DNA from: JBEKCP01 sp049509515
Lineage (GTDB): Bacteria > Planctomycetota > Planctomycetia > Pirellulales > Thermoguttaceae
Length of the DNA: 64,000 bases
Reading direction: 5' to 3'
Assembly: GCA_049509515.1 (NCBI GenBank)
Contig: JBEKZV010000015.1
Coordinates: forward strand, 30,043-94,042
Positions 7,669-15,738 of the stretch are shown in pieces. Made by a program: the position numbers and the translations under genes. The notes below the pieces were generated by a model. It was not told where the DNA came from and did no database searches. It was given only the letters and a program-made list of their open reading frames with translations. Position 1 is the stretch's first letter; each line of letters starts with the position of its first letter.

Positions 7669-10335
7669 CTACCGGCCCAGCCATGGCCGCCGCGCGATGG
7701 CGGCTTCCGGCCCGTAAACCATCGAGGTCTGCAGGCCGCCGCCTTGGCCCGTGTAGAAGATTCGTCCGTTGGAGCCGCAGGCCCCGATGCACTCGCTCGG
7801 GTCCAGCCTCGGCCCGGAGGTGAGCAGCTTGGCCTCCGTGATGTCGGACAAATCGTAGACGTCCATCGACGGGCCCAAGAGGCACGGGCCACACAGGGTC
7901 ATCCGCGAGCATTTGTAGCTCTTCTTCATCACCCCGCGGATCTTGCCGGTTTCCTTGTCCAGCAGATAGCTGTCCTTGTATTGGGAGTGGACGAAGAGGA
8001 ACCGCGGGCCGATGGTGACCACGTGGATTGCGCGGGCCACCGGCTCCGACCGCCAGACGAGCGAGCCGTCCTTGGCGCTAAGGCACCAGACATGGCAGTA
8101 CTCGGTGCCGGGCATGAAGTTATATCCGCCCAGGTAGAGCCGCCCGTCCTTGCCCGAGATGGTGCAGCCCCCGCGGACCGAGTAACGGGTGGTCAACCAC
8201 ACGGTCTTCCCGGTTTCCGGCTCCAGGGCCGCCGTGATTCCTTTCGGACCCGGATCGCCGCCGGGCAGCTTGGCCGAATGGCCGAAAAAGCAGGAATAAT
8301 ACAGCCGGCCATCGAGCAGGCAGGTCCCGGCGTCGTCACCGCCGGAGCCAAGGGAGGAAAAATCCCTGGTCCATTTCTCTTCGCCCGTTTGCAAATCGTA
8401 GGCCCGCAGCAGCGGCTTGTGGCTCGACGGAAATCCGGGGATACTCTGGTGCTCGAAAAGCCATTCCATCCTCTCGGCCTCCGGCACCTCGGGCCCATAC
8501 TTGCCGGTCCCGAACGCGTAGATCGCGAGGTTCTTGTAGATCACGGGGGGCTGCTGCCGGTTCCAGCTTGGCGAGCCGGCAAACGGGGCCTCCCACAGCA
8601 GGTGGCCGCTGGCGGCGTCCAGGCATCGCAGGCGGCACTGCTTGAGTCCCGCCTGCGGCACGAGCAAGCGGCCCTCGTAGTACAGGGGCGTGGTATAGGA
8701 GATGTGAACGCCCGGAAAGTAGCGCCGCCAGAGCAGGCGCCCGGTCTCTTGCTCTACGGCGAAGACTTGGCCTTCGCCCGTGTGGGTGTACATGCGGCCC
8801 GCGCCGAAAGTGGAAAACTGCTTGACCGTGCCGTCGAAGCGGCGGACCCAGTGCAGCTCGAAAGGCGGCGCGACGCCCTGGGTAGAGGCGTTCGTGTTCG
8901 CCCAGTCTGAAAAACTGGTGAAACGGTCGTGCCCTGAATCGGCCATTGAAGTCTTGAGCGGGCTGCGGATGTCGCACAGCCCGAGGTCTTGCGACGGCAG
9001 CGGCGCGTTGCCCGCGGGTCCCAGGGCATAGAGATAACCGTCCTCGCAGCCGAAGTAGATGCGGCCGTCCGCCACGGCCACCGGCGCGGAGATGGCCTTG
9101 CCAAAGGCCGTGCGGAAGCACCACGGCTTGCCTCCCGCGATCGGAACGACATAGAGCCCGCCGTCCAGGCCGCCGTAGATCGCCTTGTCGCCCGCCAGCA
9201 CCGGCGAGGCGATCGCAGGGTAGCAGCCTTCGTAGGCCCGCGCCTGCCGGCCGACGCCATGCCGGCACAACCCGAAGTTCTCCTCGGGCCGGCAACGAAA
9301 GACGTCCTGGCCGCGGAGGCTCACCGAAGAGAAACCGAGCAGCCCGCCCTGGGTGTGGGTATGGGTTCCGGGTACGAAGTCCACGCCTTCCCTGCCGTGG
9401 AAGACGACGTTCTCGATGGCCTCGTCCAAGGTGAACTTCTCGGAGGCGCGGAGAATGTCGTTTCGACCGGGTTGCGCAGGACGGAGGATATCGACCTGGC
9501 CGCCGTTGTCCAGCCAATGCCACTGGTGATACACGGTCCCGTCCTCGCCAATGCTGAGCCCCAGGGTCGCCGTGTGCCGGACGTGCAACCGGCGGATTTT
9601 GGCGTTAGCACCCAGGTCGTCCAGCCAGACGACCGATCCCCCCGCCGGAACCACGAGCGTGCGGCCGTCCAGGGCGATGTCCCGCGAGCAGACGAACTGC
9701 TCGGCGTTGGTCACGCGGCCCTTCACGTGCCGGCACCAGTCGGCGCCGCTCCAGCGGTCGCCCTTGAAGCCCAGGTTCTCTCGGACGAAATCCCACTTCC
9801 AGCAGATTTCCCCCCCGGGCGTGAGCGCATAGACCTGCGAGCCGAGCGTCGCGAAATACACGCGATCCTTGCCGACGACCGGGGTACTGAAGACCGGCTC
9901 GCCGCAGGGGATCTGCTTGACGATCTTTCCGCTGGCCGTATCGATGACGTAGTACACCCCGGCCATCGTGCCGAAGTGGAGGTATTGCCCTGCCAGCGCG
10001 GGCGAGGAGACATTGTTGCAGTTCGCCGGCCCGCCGCGAGTCTCGACTTTCCATTCCACGCGGAGCGTTTTTCCGTCCAGGCAGAAGGCCGCGCCGGAGC
10101 CATCGACCGCATACACGCGTCCCCTCGCGACTACGGGGGCGGTAAACACCGCGTCGCTCAGGGGGGCAGCTCCCATCAGCCGCAGGGGAACCTGCACTCT
10201 GCGATCGGGCGCGTTACCGGAATGGCGACCGTCGAACTTGAACTGGACCCAGTTCTCTCCCGCCCCGGCGGCCGGGAACGAAAACAGCAGGGCACAAAGG
10301 CAGAGGCCGGCAAACCGCAACGAAAACGACCGCAT
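7669..10335 (-). CDS. large secreted PQQ-like beta-propeller protein
   Basis: 888 residues from the ATG at 10335, which has GGAG about 9 bases upstream and begins a signal peptide (FAGLCLCALLFSFPAAGAGE). The open frame extends to 10509, but that part lies inside the aldo/keto reductase gene and is not used. After ENWVQFKFDGRHSGNA come two sets of propeller blades: residues about 60-480 and 560-860, with motifs 'VYAVDGSGAAFCLDGKT', 'IYFGCEDGYLYALGP' and 'QVFAVEQETGRLLWRR'. Two propellers in tandem would fit the length. It is rich in Cys, including many in the second half. Role unknown. It sits 25 bases after the aldo/keto reductase, likely in one transcript. Confidence 0.85.
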   Translation of the reverse strand: MRSFSLRFAGLCLCALLFSFPAAGAGENWVQFKFDGRHSGNAPDRRVQVPLRLMGAAPLSDAVFTAPVVARGRVYAVDGSGAAFCLDGKTLRVEWKVETRGGPANCNNVSSPALAGQYLHFGTMAGVYYVIDTASGKIVKQIPCGEPVFSTPVVGKDRVYFATLGSQVYALTPGGEICWKWDFVRENLGFKGDRWSGADWCRHVKGRVTNAEQFVCSRDIALDGRTLVVPAGGSVVWLDDLGANAKIRRLHVRHTATLGLSIGEDGTVYHQWHWLDNGGQVDILRPAQPGRNDILRASEKFTLDEAIENVVFHGREGVDFVPGTHTHTQGGLLGFSSVSLRGQDVFRCRPEENFGLCRHGVGRQARAYEGCYPAIASPVLAGDKAIYGGLDGGLYVVPIAGGKPWCFRTAFGKAISAPVAVADGRIYFGCEDGYLYALGPAGNAPLPSQDLGLCDIRSPLKTSMADSGHDRFTSFSDWANTNASTQGVAPPFELHWVRRFDGTVKQFSTFGAGRMYTHTGEGQVFAVEQETGRLLWRRYFPGVHISYTTPLYYEGRLLVPQAGLKQCRLRCLDAASGHLLWEAPFAGSPSWNRQQPPVIYKNLAIYAFGTGKYGPEVPEAERMEWLFEHQSIPGFPSSHKPLLRAYDLQTGEEKWTRDFSSLGSGGDDAGTCLLDGRLYYSCFFGHSAKLPGGDPGPKGITAALEPETGKTVWLTTRYSVRGGCTISGKDGRLYLGGYNFMPGTEYCHVWCLSAKDGSLVWRSEPVARAIHVVTIGPRFLFVHSQYKDSYLLDKETGKIRGVMKKSYKCSRMTLCGPCLLGPSMDVYDLSDITEAKLLTSGPRLDPSECIGACGSNGRIFYTGQGGGLQTSMVYGPEAAIARRPWLGR

Positions 10336-10360
10336 GTTCCGATCTCCGCAATTCCCGATT

Positions 10361-11509
10361 CTACACGTACTCCCAGTCCTTGAGCCACTGGTAATGGCTG
10401 GGGAGGTTCGCCCAGGCGCGGTCCATGACCCGCTCCAATTCGGCCTTCTCCTGCGAGTCCAGCTCGCGGCGCTGTTTGACGGCCGCCGCCACGTTGTCCA
10501 CCTGCGCAAGCGTGATCAGGCCGGGAATGGGGGCCGTGATCGCCGGGTTGCAGAGGATGTGGCGAATGGCCAGCCGGGCGATCTTGTTGTTCTCCTCGGC
10601 GTTCGGCCCGTTGAAGGACTCGTCCATCTTGAACACCGAATTGCTGGCGAAGGGCTTGATGCCGAACCAGCCCGCGTCGTGCTTCTTCATCGTCGCCCAC
10701 AGGCCGCTCTCGTCGCTGACTACCTTGGTCTTGGCCGTGTAAGGGGTGCAGATCACTTCGAGTTGCGGAAACGTCTCGATGAGCTTCTTGATGTGCGGGC
10801 GGTCGTGCGACGAGATGCCGGTGAAGCGGGCCCTGCCCGTCTTCTTGGCCCACGCCAGGGCCTCGGCCATTTGCTCCATTTCGTCCTCGCCGTGGGCGCG
10901 GCTGCCCTCGTGACAGGTGATGCGCCACAGATCGACGTGCGCCAGCCCGGCCTGCTTCAGGCCGTTGTCGAAGCACTCCTTGAGCCTCTTGGTGATCCAA
11001 CCCGGTTCCAGTGGCTTGCCGGCCTTCCTGGCGTCGGCCCACTCCGGGCCCAGGCTGCGCATCTCGCTCTCGGACCAGGAGAAGCCCAGGTACATCTTGT
11101 CGCGGCGGCCCTTGAGCGCCTTGGCATAGGCCAGCACTTCGCAACCGACGCAGGCGTCGATGTAGTTGATGCCGCGCTCGATGCAGCGCGTGACGATGTC
11201 GCGGCGGTTGTCGTCGAACTTGGGATTACCCAGGCCCGCGCCCATCCAGCCGCTGCTGTGCTCGCCGCGGGGCAGCGCCAGCTCGATCCGCTTCCAGTGC
11301 CCGCCCAGGCAGACGGCCGAGACCATCAGGTTGGTCTTGCCGCAGCGGCGGTACTCCATGTCCGGATTGTAGTTGAGGATCCTGCCGGTCTCGGCCTTGT
11401 CGGGATTCCCGGCATGCACCGTGTAAGTGGCGGTCAGCCCGACGGCAACTCCCGCGGCGGCCAGCGCGCCGTCGCGCACGAATTCGCGTCGATTGATGGT
11501 CTCGGACAT
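10361..11509 (-). CDS. Tat-exported aldo/keto reductase-like protein with altered active site
   Basis: 382 residues. The N-terminus is a twin-arginine signal (NRREFVRDGALAAAGVAVGL). The rest follows the aldo/keto reductase TIM barrel: MEYRRCGKTNLMVSAVCLGG, CIERGINYIDACVGCEVLAY, ALKGRRDKMYLGFSW, HVDLWRITCHEGS, ARFTGISSHDRPHIKKLI and PIPGLITLAQVDN. In active members the tetrad is Asp, Tyr (D+5), Lys and His. Here Asp is kept, but the D+5 position reads Cys, the usual 'ATK' strand reads GFSW, and the His position after DLxxI is Thr. The protein is therefore probably not a classical NADPH reductase. AGGAG precedes the ATG by 7 bases. It is followed closely by the large PQQ protein gene. Confidence 0.8.
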   Translation of the reverse strand: MSETINRREFVRDGALAAAGVAVGLTATYTVHAGNPDKAETGRILNYNPDMEYRRCGKTNLMVSAVCLGGHWKRIELALPRGEHSSGWMGAGLGNPKFDDNRRDIVTRCIERGINYIDACVGCEVLAYAKALKGRRDKMYLGFSWSESEMRSLGPEWADARKAGKPLEPGWITKRLKECFDNGLKQAGLAHVDLWRITCHEGSRAHGEDEMEQMAEALAWAKKTGRARFTGISSHDRPHIKKLIETFPQLEVICTPYTAKTKVVSDESGLWATMKKHDAGWFGIKPFASNSVFKMDESFNGPNAEENNKIARLAIRHILCNPAITAPIPGLITLAQVDNVAAAVKQRRELDSQEKAELERVMDRAWANLPSHYQWLKDWEYV

Positions 11510-11891
11510 CGAAAGGCTCCTGGGTTTGGCGTTACGCAGGGGGCATTGCCCATACTAATAACCCCCTACTCATTCGCCGTCAAGGAGTCCCGCTGCGAGA
11601 TTCCACGGACAACCCCTCCGCCGCCCAGACAAGCTTCTGGTCTTCATCCCGGCCAAGAGTGTGGAAGAGCGATCGGCGGCCGAGCACGGGCGCCTCGCAC
11701 TGGCTGCGGCCTGGCCGGCGGGCCCGGCGACCGCAACCACGGCCTGGGCTTCGGTGTCTTCCGAGTTCTGGCGGACAAGTAGCGCGAGCGGACGGACGTC
11801 GAAAAGAGGCCGTGGCGTGCCGAGCGGAGCGAGGCCGACCGGAGCGAGGCCGACCGGAGCGAGCGCCCGCCGGCAACTCGTGCCGGAACGA

Positions 11892-11925
11892 GGAAAACCC
11901 ACCCGGCCTCTTGACCGGGTGGGTT
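11892..11925 (-). terminator. Rho-independent terminator after hsp20
   Basis: A perfect 11-bp inverted repeat (AACCCACCCGG and CCGGGTGGGTT, 11896-11906 and 11915-11925) with an 8-base loop. Read on the minus strand the stem ends in TTTT, 37 bases after the hsp20 stop. The rest of the 452-base gap from 11510 to 11961 contains three tandem GACCGGAGCGAGGCC-like units near 11825-11860 and no gene. Confidence 0.75.
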
Positions 11926-11961
11926 CTCGATTTCCTCTTCTCGGATTCCTGGAGCCTGGTG

Positions 11962-12432
11962 TCAGCTCTTCTGAATCTTGATCTGCTTGACCTCGGGCTT
12001 CTTCTCCTCGGGCAGTTGCAGCTTGAAGGTCAGCGTCAGGATGCCGTCCTTCAGCTCCGCCACGGGCTCGCCCTCGATGTTCTCCGGCAACCGAAGCTGC
12101 CGCTTGAACGAACCGTAGGACAACTCGCGGATGTGATACTGGTTCTCGCTCTTCTCGCCGTTGGTCTTGGTGGACCCCGAGATTTCGAGAACGCCTTCCG
12201 GCAGGATCTGGACGTTGATCTGGTCGGGCGAGTAGCCCGCGACGGTGGTCTTCACCACCAGATGGCCGTCCGGCGTCGTGTAGGCGTCCAGGGGCGGGAA
12301 GCCGGCCTTGCTCTTCACCCCATCGGTGAAGTCCTGGCCGAACACATCGTTGAGCATGCGGTCGAGTTGCCGCGAGACCGGGCCGAACACTTCGTCCCGA
12401 GACACGGGGCGCAATCGCAGAGTACCGAACAT
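11962..12432 (-). CDS. hsp20: small heat-shock protein, Hsp20/alpha-crystallin family
   Basis: 156 residues from the ATG at 12432, chosen because GGAGG lies 5 bases upstream; an earlier in-frame ATG at 12555 would extend over the regulatory region. The alpha-crystallin domain runs from about residue 45 to 140: PPLDAYTTPDGHLVVKTTVA, 'GYSPDQINVQILPEGVLEIS', 'YHIRELSYGSFKRQLRLPE' and 'AELKDGILTLTFKL'. The C-terminal IKI (KQIKIQKS) is the IxI motif that docks into a neighbouring dimer. It should form oligomers that hold unfolded proteins for refolding in the cytoplasm. A sigma-54-type promoter and a strong palindrome lie upstream, and a terminator downstream, so it is a single-gene unit. Confidence 0.92.
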   Translation of the reverse strand: MFGTLRLRPVSRDEVFGPVSRQLDRMLNDVFGQDFTDGVKSKAGFPPLDAYTTPDGHLVVKTTVAGYSPDQINVQILPEGVLEISGSTKTNGEKSENQYHIRELSYGSFKRQLRLPENIEGEPVAELKDGILTLTFKLQLPEEKKPEVKQIKIQKS

Positions 12433-12446
12433 ACGAGCCTCCATTT

Positions 12447-12459
12447 GACCCTTCGGGTC
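12447..12459 (-). promoter_or_regulatory. short hairpin just upstream of the hsp20 ribosome-binding site
   Basis: In the hsp20 leader RNA the sequence GACCC-GAA-GGGTC can fold into a 5-bp stem ending 4 bases before the GGAGG. It does not itself cover the Shine-Dalgarno sequence. A role in translation control is only a possibility. Confidence 0.3.
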
Positions 12460-12519
12460 GGTTATGCCGCTCCACAATAGGACACGGCGACTGTCCACCC
12501 CAAGCGGGCGTGGACCCCG

Positions 12520-12540
12520 AAGCTGCCAACTTGGCAGCTT
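12520..12540 (-). promoter_or_regulatory. perfect 21-bp palindrome in the hsp20 leader
   Basis: AAGCTGCCAA-C-TTGGCAGCTT is a perfect inverted repeat of 10 bp around one base. If the sigma-54 promoter at 12561-12577 is used, it falls about +11 to +31 of the transcript, so it can act as a DNA operator or as a 5' RNA hairpin. It does not match CIRCE (TTAGCACTC-N9-GAGTGCTAA) or HAIR. On the plus strand it is followed by TTTT and could resemble a terminator, but no plus-strand gene ends here. Confidence 0.5.
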
Positions 12541-12560
12541 TTCTACGAGAATCATGTAGG

Positions 12561-12577
12561 TGCAACATCCGTGCCAA
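12561..12577 (-). promoter_or_regulatory. sigma-54 (RpoN) type -24/-12 promoter of hsp20
   Basis: On the minus strand the sequence TTGGCACGGATGTTGCA matches the RpoN consensus TGGCAC-N5-TTGC with the invariant GG and GC ten bases apart. It points at hsp20; the predicted start of transcription is near 12550, giving a leader of about 118 bases. Such promoters need an enhancer-binding ATPase; none is encoded in the window. Confidence 0.65.
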
Positions 12578-12741
12578 ATACGGGATCCCTGCCTATTGAC
12601 CCTCCCAAACGAAAGATTATCGTAAGATGGTGTTCTATTCGCGCTGACTGCTCGGCGTGGGCAGTGGCATGAACGGCAACCCTCGCTGTGTGCGACGCGA
12701 TGCCGGGATACCCCTCAAAAAACCAACAAAAGGTCAGGACC

Positions 12742-13653
12742 ATGAGCAACCGATCCGATCGCCTCACCCGCCGGCGCATGATGCAAGCCGGCGCCGCAAC
12801 CGTCGCCACCGCTGCCGCCGGCAGCGCCGCCGTCCTGGGGGCCGGCAAGAGTCCCGGCGAGGAGACCGGCCAGCGCGTGGTCACCCGAGGCCGCATCCGG
12901 CAATCGGTCGTGAGCTGGTGCTACGCGCCGATGAAGTTGGAGACGCTCGCCCGCCATGCCGCGGCCATCGGGCTGCAGTCGGTCGAGAACGTCGATCCCA
13001 AGGATTTCGGCATCTTGCAGCGCTACGGGCTGGTGTGCGGCATGACCGTCGGCCACCTGTTCGTCGACGGCATGAACCGCAAGGAGAACCATGCCATGTG
13101 CATCGAGAAGCTCAAGGCGTGCATCGACGCCAACGGCCAGGCCGGCTACCCGAACGTCATCACCTTTTCGGGCATGCGCCGGGGCATGCCCGACGACGTG
13201 GGACTGGACAATACCGTGCTCGGGCTGAAGCAGGTCATCGGCCGTGCGGAGAAGAAGAAGGTGACCCTGTGCCTGGAGGTGCTCAACAGCCGCGTCGACG
13301 TGCCGATGAAGGGCCATCCCGACTACATGTGCGACAAGGTCGAATGGGCCGCCGAGGTGTGCAAGCGGATCGGCTCGGAGCGGATGAAAATCCTCTTCGA
13401 CATCTACCACGTGCAAATCATGCAAGGCGACATCATCACGCGGATCCGCCAGTACCACGAGTACATCGGCCACTACCACGTGGCGGGCGTGCCCGGCCGA
13501 AACGAGATCGACGATACGCAAGAGGTCAACTACGCGGCCGTCATGCGGGCGATCGCCGCCACCGGCTACGCCGGTCTCGTGGGTCAGGAGTTCATTCCCA
13601 CGCGCGATCCGATCCAGTCGCTCCGCGAGGCCGTGCGGCTCTGCGACGTGTGA
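12742..13653 (+). CDS. Tat-exported TIM-barrel protein, hydroxypyruvate isomerase-like
   Basis: 303 residues from the ATG at 12742; an earlier in-frame start at 12688 would put extra residues before the twin-arginine signal LTRRRMMQAGAATVATAAAG. The domain is the xylose-isomerase-like barrel (AP_endonuc_2). Characteristic pieces are SVVSWCYAPMKLETLARHAA, 'LCLEVLNSRVD' with the first metal-binding Glu, 'MKILFDIYHVQIMQGD' with Asp and His, 'YHVAGVPGRNEID' and 'GLVGQEFIP' with the last Glu. This set matches the Hyi/hydroxypyruvate isomerase group and metal ligands appear intact. A sugar or keto-acid isomerisation is likely; the true substrate is not shown. Transcribed divergently from hsp20. Confidence 0.82.
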   Translation: MSNRSDRLTRRRMMQAGAATVATAAAGSAAVLGAGKSPGEETGQRVVTRGRIRQSVVSWCYAPMKLETLARHAAAIGLQSVENVDPKDFGILQRYGLVCGMTVGHLFVDGMNRKENHAMCIEKLKACIDANGQAGYPNVITFSGMRRGMPDDVGLDNTVLGLKQVIGRAEKKKVTLCLEVLNSRVDVPMKGHPDYMCDKVEWAAEVCKRIGSERMKILFDIYHVQIMQGDIITRIRQYHEYIGHYHVAGVPGRNEIDDTQEVNYAAVMRAIAATGYAGLVGQEFIPTRDPIQSLREAVRLCDV

Positions 13654-13751
13654 CGCCCGTTTGGAGGTGCTCCGGATCGTCGCCGGCTGGCTCATACAAG
13701 GAGCGGGAATGGCCGAAAGCGGCGGGGGAGGACGGCGTGGGCCGGGGGACT

Positions 13752-13828
13752 GAGTACCGAGTACCGGGTACCGAGTACCGAGTACGGGGTACTGAGTACT
13801 GAGTACTGGGTACCGGGTACTCTGTACT
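13752..13828. repeat. tandem heptamer array, RRGTACY x 11
   Basis: Eleven consecutive 7-bp units (GAGTACC, GGGTACC, GAGTACT, GGGTACT and similar) each centred on GTAC. It lies in the 343-base gap before the four-helix-bundle gene and is matched by a shorter array after that gene. The rest of the gap has no gene. Confidence 0.9.
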
Positions 13829-13996
13829 GCCCCCCCAAGTGGCTTTCTGGCTCGATTCCACCCCCTGGCCGCCGGGCCGCGGAAACCAAGGGCCCAAGAA
13901 ATTCCTGCAAAAACTCCTTGATATTCGATATTCCACCCGGCAGCGGTTACGTTGGTTTCCCTGGCATATTCGGGTATCCACGAGGAGGGTATCGCC

Positions 13997-14485
13997 ATGG
14001 CCGCCGCGCGGACATTCACCGAGCTGAAGTTCTGGCAGCGGGCGAGGCAGTGGTCGAAGGTGATCTTCCAGCTCACGCGCCGCCAGCCATTTCGTGGCGA
14101 TGAGCGCCTCGTCGTTCAAATCAACGATTCATCGGAGTCGGTCGGCGCGAACGTCGCCGAGGGCTTTGGCCGCGGGACGCAGGGCGAGTTCGTCACGTTC
14201 CTCGGCTACGCCACCGGCAGCCTGAACGAGACCCAATCGCACCTTTGTGCGGCGTATGACCGCGAATACTTGACCAAGACCGAGTTCGGCAAGCTGTTTC
14301 AGGAGGGGACCGAAATCCGCAAGATGATCGTGGCGTTCATTACCGCCATGGTCAAGCCCGGCTCCGGCGTGAAGCACCTCCGCAAGCAGCTTAGCTGGAC
14401 GGAGGAGGTATGGCAGAGGTACGAGCGGATCACCGGCCAACCCCGCCCGGCGATTTTTCAGAAGTCCGGCGGCGACGAAGAGTAG
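13997..14485 (+). CDS. four-helix-bundle protein (S23/bAvd-like, TIGR02436 type)
   Basis: 162 residues from the ATG at 13997, with GGAGGG about 8 bases upstream; the open frame begins earlier at 13952. The sequence follows the 23S rRNA intervening-sequence protein family: FTELKFWQRARQWSKVIFQL, 'DERLVVQINDSSESVGANVA', 'EGFGRGTQGEFVTFLGYATG', 'SLNETQSHLCAAYDREYL' and the last helix with EIRKMIVAFITAM. This family is homologous to Avd, the pentameric accessory protein of diversity-generating retroelements, but no reverse transcriptase or template repeat is nearby. The function of free-standing members is unknown. GTAC heptamer arrays flank the gene on both sides, which suggests a discrete mobile or duplicated cassette. 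Confidence 0.85.
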   Translation: MAAARTFTELKFWQRARQWSKVIFQLTRRQPFRGDERLVVQINDSSESVGANVAEGFGRGTQGEFVTFLGYATGSLNETQSHLCAAYDREYLTKTEFGKLFQEGTEIRKMIVAFITAMVKPGSGVKHLRKQLSWTEEVWQRYERITGQPRPAIFQKSGGDEE

Positions 14486-14504
14486 CGAGGGCACGGGACG
14501 ACTG

Positions 14505-14532
14505 CATACCCAGTACCGAGTACCCAGTACCC
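14505..14532. repeat. tandem heptamer array, four units
   Basis: Four 7-bp units (CATACCC, AGTACCG, AGTACCC, AGTACCC), 20 bases after the stop of the four-helix-bundle gene. In reverse complement they read GGGTACT-type units like the right half of the array at 13752-13828, so the two arrays are inverted relative to each other. Confidence 0.85.
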
Positions 14533-14598
14533 TCACCCCGACCCGCAGCGGCGCGGGCGCCCCGACGCCCGGCCGGCCGCGCCACCGTTCCTCCCCGC

Positions 14599-15606
14599 TC
14601 AGATGAACTTGCCCGTGAAGCTCGTCAGGGCCTTCATGTAGTTGCCGCGCTCGAAGGCGGCCGGGTCGGGGCAGTTTTCCTGGCTCATGCTCCCCTTGAG
14701 CTGCTCGACGGAATCGTACTCCTTCTCCTCCATCCAGGCCCGCAGGCCGTCGAGGATGTGGGTGATCTCGGCGGCCCCTTCTTCATAGAGGGCCGAGACG
14801 ATCATGCCCACGTCGGCCCCGGCCAGGAGGGCCTTGATCATGCCGTCGGAATCGTGCAGGCCGCTGGTCAAGGCCAGCGAGGCGCGGACCCGCCCGTGAA
14901 GAATGGCGATCCACCGCAGCGGCACGAGCATCTCGAAGGGCGTGCTGAGGACCAGCCGCGGGCGGGTCTCCAGGGTCTCCAGGTCGATGTCCGGCTGCAG
15001 GAAGCGGTTGAAGAGCACCAGGCCGTCGGCCCCGGCCTCGACCAGCCGCTTGGCCATGTTGGCCATGGCGCTGAAATAGGGTCCGACCTTGACGGCCAGC
15101 GGGATGGAGACCGAGTCCTTCACGGCGGCCACCAGCTCCAGGTAGCGGCTCTCGACGTCGCGGCCGCTCATGGCCGGGTCGGTGGCGATGAAGTAGATGT
15201 TCAGCTCCAGGGCGTCGGCCCCGGCCTCTTGCATCATCTTCGCGTAGCGGACCCAGCCCCCCTTGCTCGTGCCGTTGAGGCTGGCGATGATCGGGATGGA
15301 GACGGACTGCTTCGCGCGGCGGATCGTGTCGAGGTAGCTTTCCGGGCCGACGCGGTAGTCGTCCTGCTCGGGGAAGTAGGACAGCGATTCGGCGAAGCTC
15401 TCGGTGCCCTTCTCGTGGAGGCGGACCATCTCGATCTCATCGTGGCGGATCTGCTCCTCGAAGAGCGAGTGCAGCACGGCGGCCGCCGCCCCCATCTCTT
15501 CCATCTTCACCAGCGATTCGATCCGCTGCGAAATCGGGCTGGCCGCGATCACCAGCGGGTTCCGCAGGGTCATTCCCAGGTACTTCGTGGTCAGGTCGAC
15601 GCTCAT
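14599..15606 (-). CDS. dihydroorotate dehydrogenase-like flavoprotein
   Basis: 335 residues, ATG with AGGAGG 8 bases upstream. The fold is the FMN-binding barrel of class 1 dihydroorotate dehydrogenases: LTTKYLGMTLRNPLVIAASP, 'SIPIIASLNGTSKGGW', 'AGADALELNIYF', 'IPLAVKVGPYFSAM' and 'GADGLVLFNRFLQPDI'. In true class 1 enzymes the active-site Cys follows an N-x-S-C-P-N type motif; here the matching strand reads ELNIYFIATDP with no Cys. This variant is often found beside pyruvate:ferredoxin oxidoreductase genes, as here, so a redox role coupled to that enzyme is more likely than pyrimidine synthesis. It lies downstream of nifJ on the same strand, 132 bases away. Confidence 0.85.
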   Translation of the reverse strand: MSVDLTTKYLGMTLRNPLVIAASPISQRIESLVKMEEMGAAAAVLHSLFEEQIRHDEIEMVRLHEKGTESFAESLSYFPEQDDYRVGPESYLDTIRRAKQSVSIPIIASLNGTSKGGWVRYAKMMQEAGADALELNIYFIATDPAMSGRDVESRYLELVAAVKDSVSIPLAVKVGPYFSAMANMAKRLVEAGADGLVLFNRFLQPDIDLETLETRPRLVLSTPFEMLVPLRWIAILHGRVRASLALTSGLHDSDGMIKALLAGADVGMIVSALYEEGAAEITHILDGLRAWMEEKEYDSVEQLKGSMSQENCPDPAAFERGNYMKALTSFTGKFI

Positions 15607-15654
15607 GCGATTCCCTCCTAGCGGGGTGGCTCACGACTTTGGTAAGTTGTCGCG

Positions 15655-15719
15655 GTGTGCCACTGCTTCGCAGAAGCAGTGAATCCGCGAGTTCTCAGCA
15701 CTGCGAAGCAGTGGCACAC
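15655..15719. repeat. palindromic intergenic repeat (family with 62710-62779)
   Basis: Perfect 19-bp arms, GTGTGCCACTGCTTCGCAG at 15655-15673 and its complement at 15701-15719, around a 27-base centre. A second copy with the same arm ends occurs near 62.7 kb. It sits between nifJ and the dihydroorotate-dehydrogenase-like gene and could act as a hairpin in their mRNA. Confidence 0.85.
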
Positions 15720-15738
15720 GAGGTCTTTCCTCCCGGAA

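Noticed and set aside
10336..10509. Upstream extension of the large PQQ protein frame
   Set aside because: It lies within the aldo/keto reductase gene in another frame and precedes the signal peptide; the ATG at 10335 has a ribosome-binding site.
12520..12540. Plus-strand Rho-independent terminator (hairpin followed by TTTT)
   Set aside because: No plus-strand gene ends upstream; the position fits the hsp20 leader better.
11570..12577. 335-codon frame overlapping hsp20
   Set aside because: Shadow frame; the real gene is the Hsp20 frame with a good ribosome-binding site and conserved domain.
13752..13828. Possible CRISPR array
   Set aside because: The 7-bp units are contiguous with no spacers.
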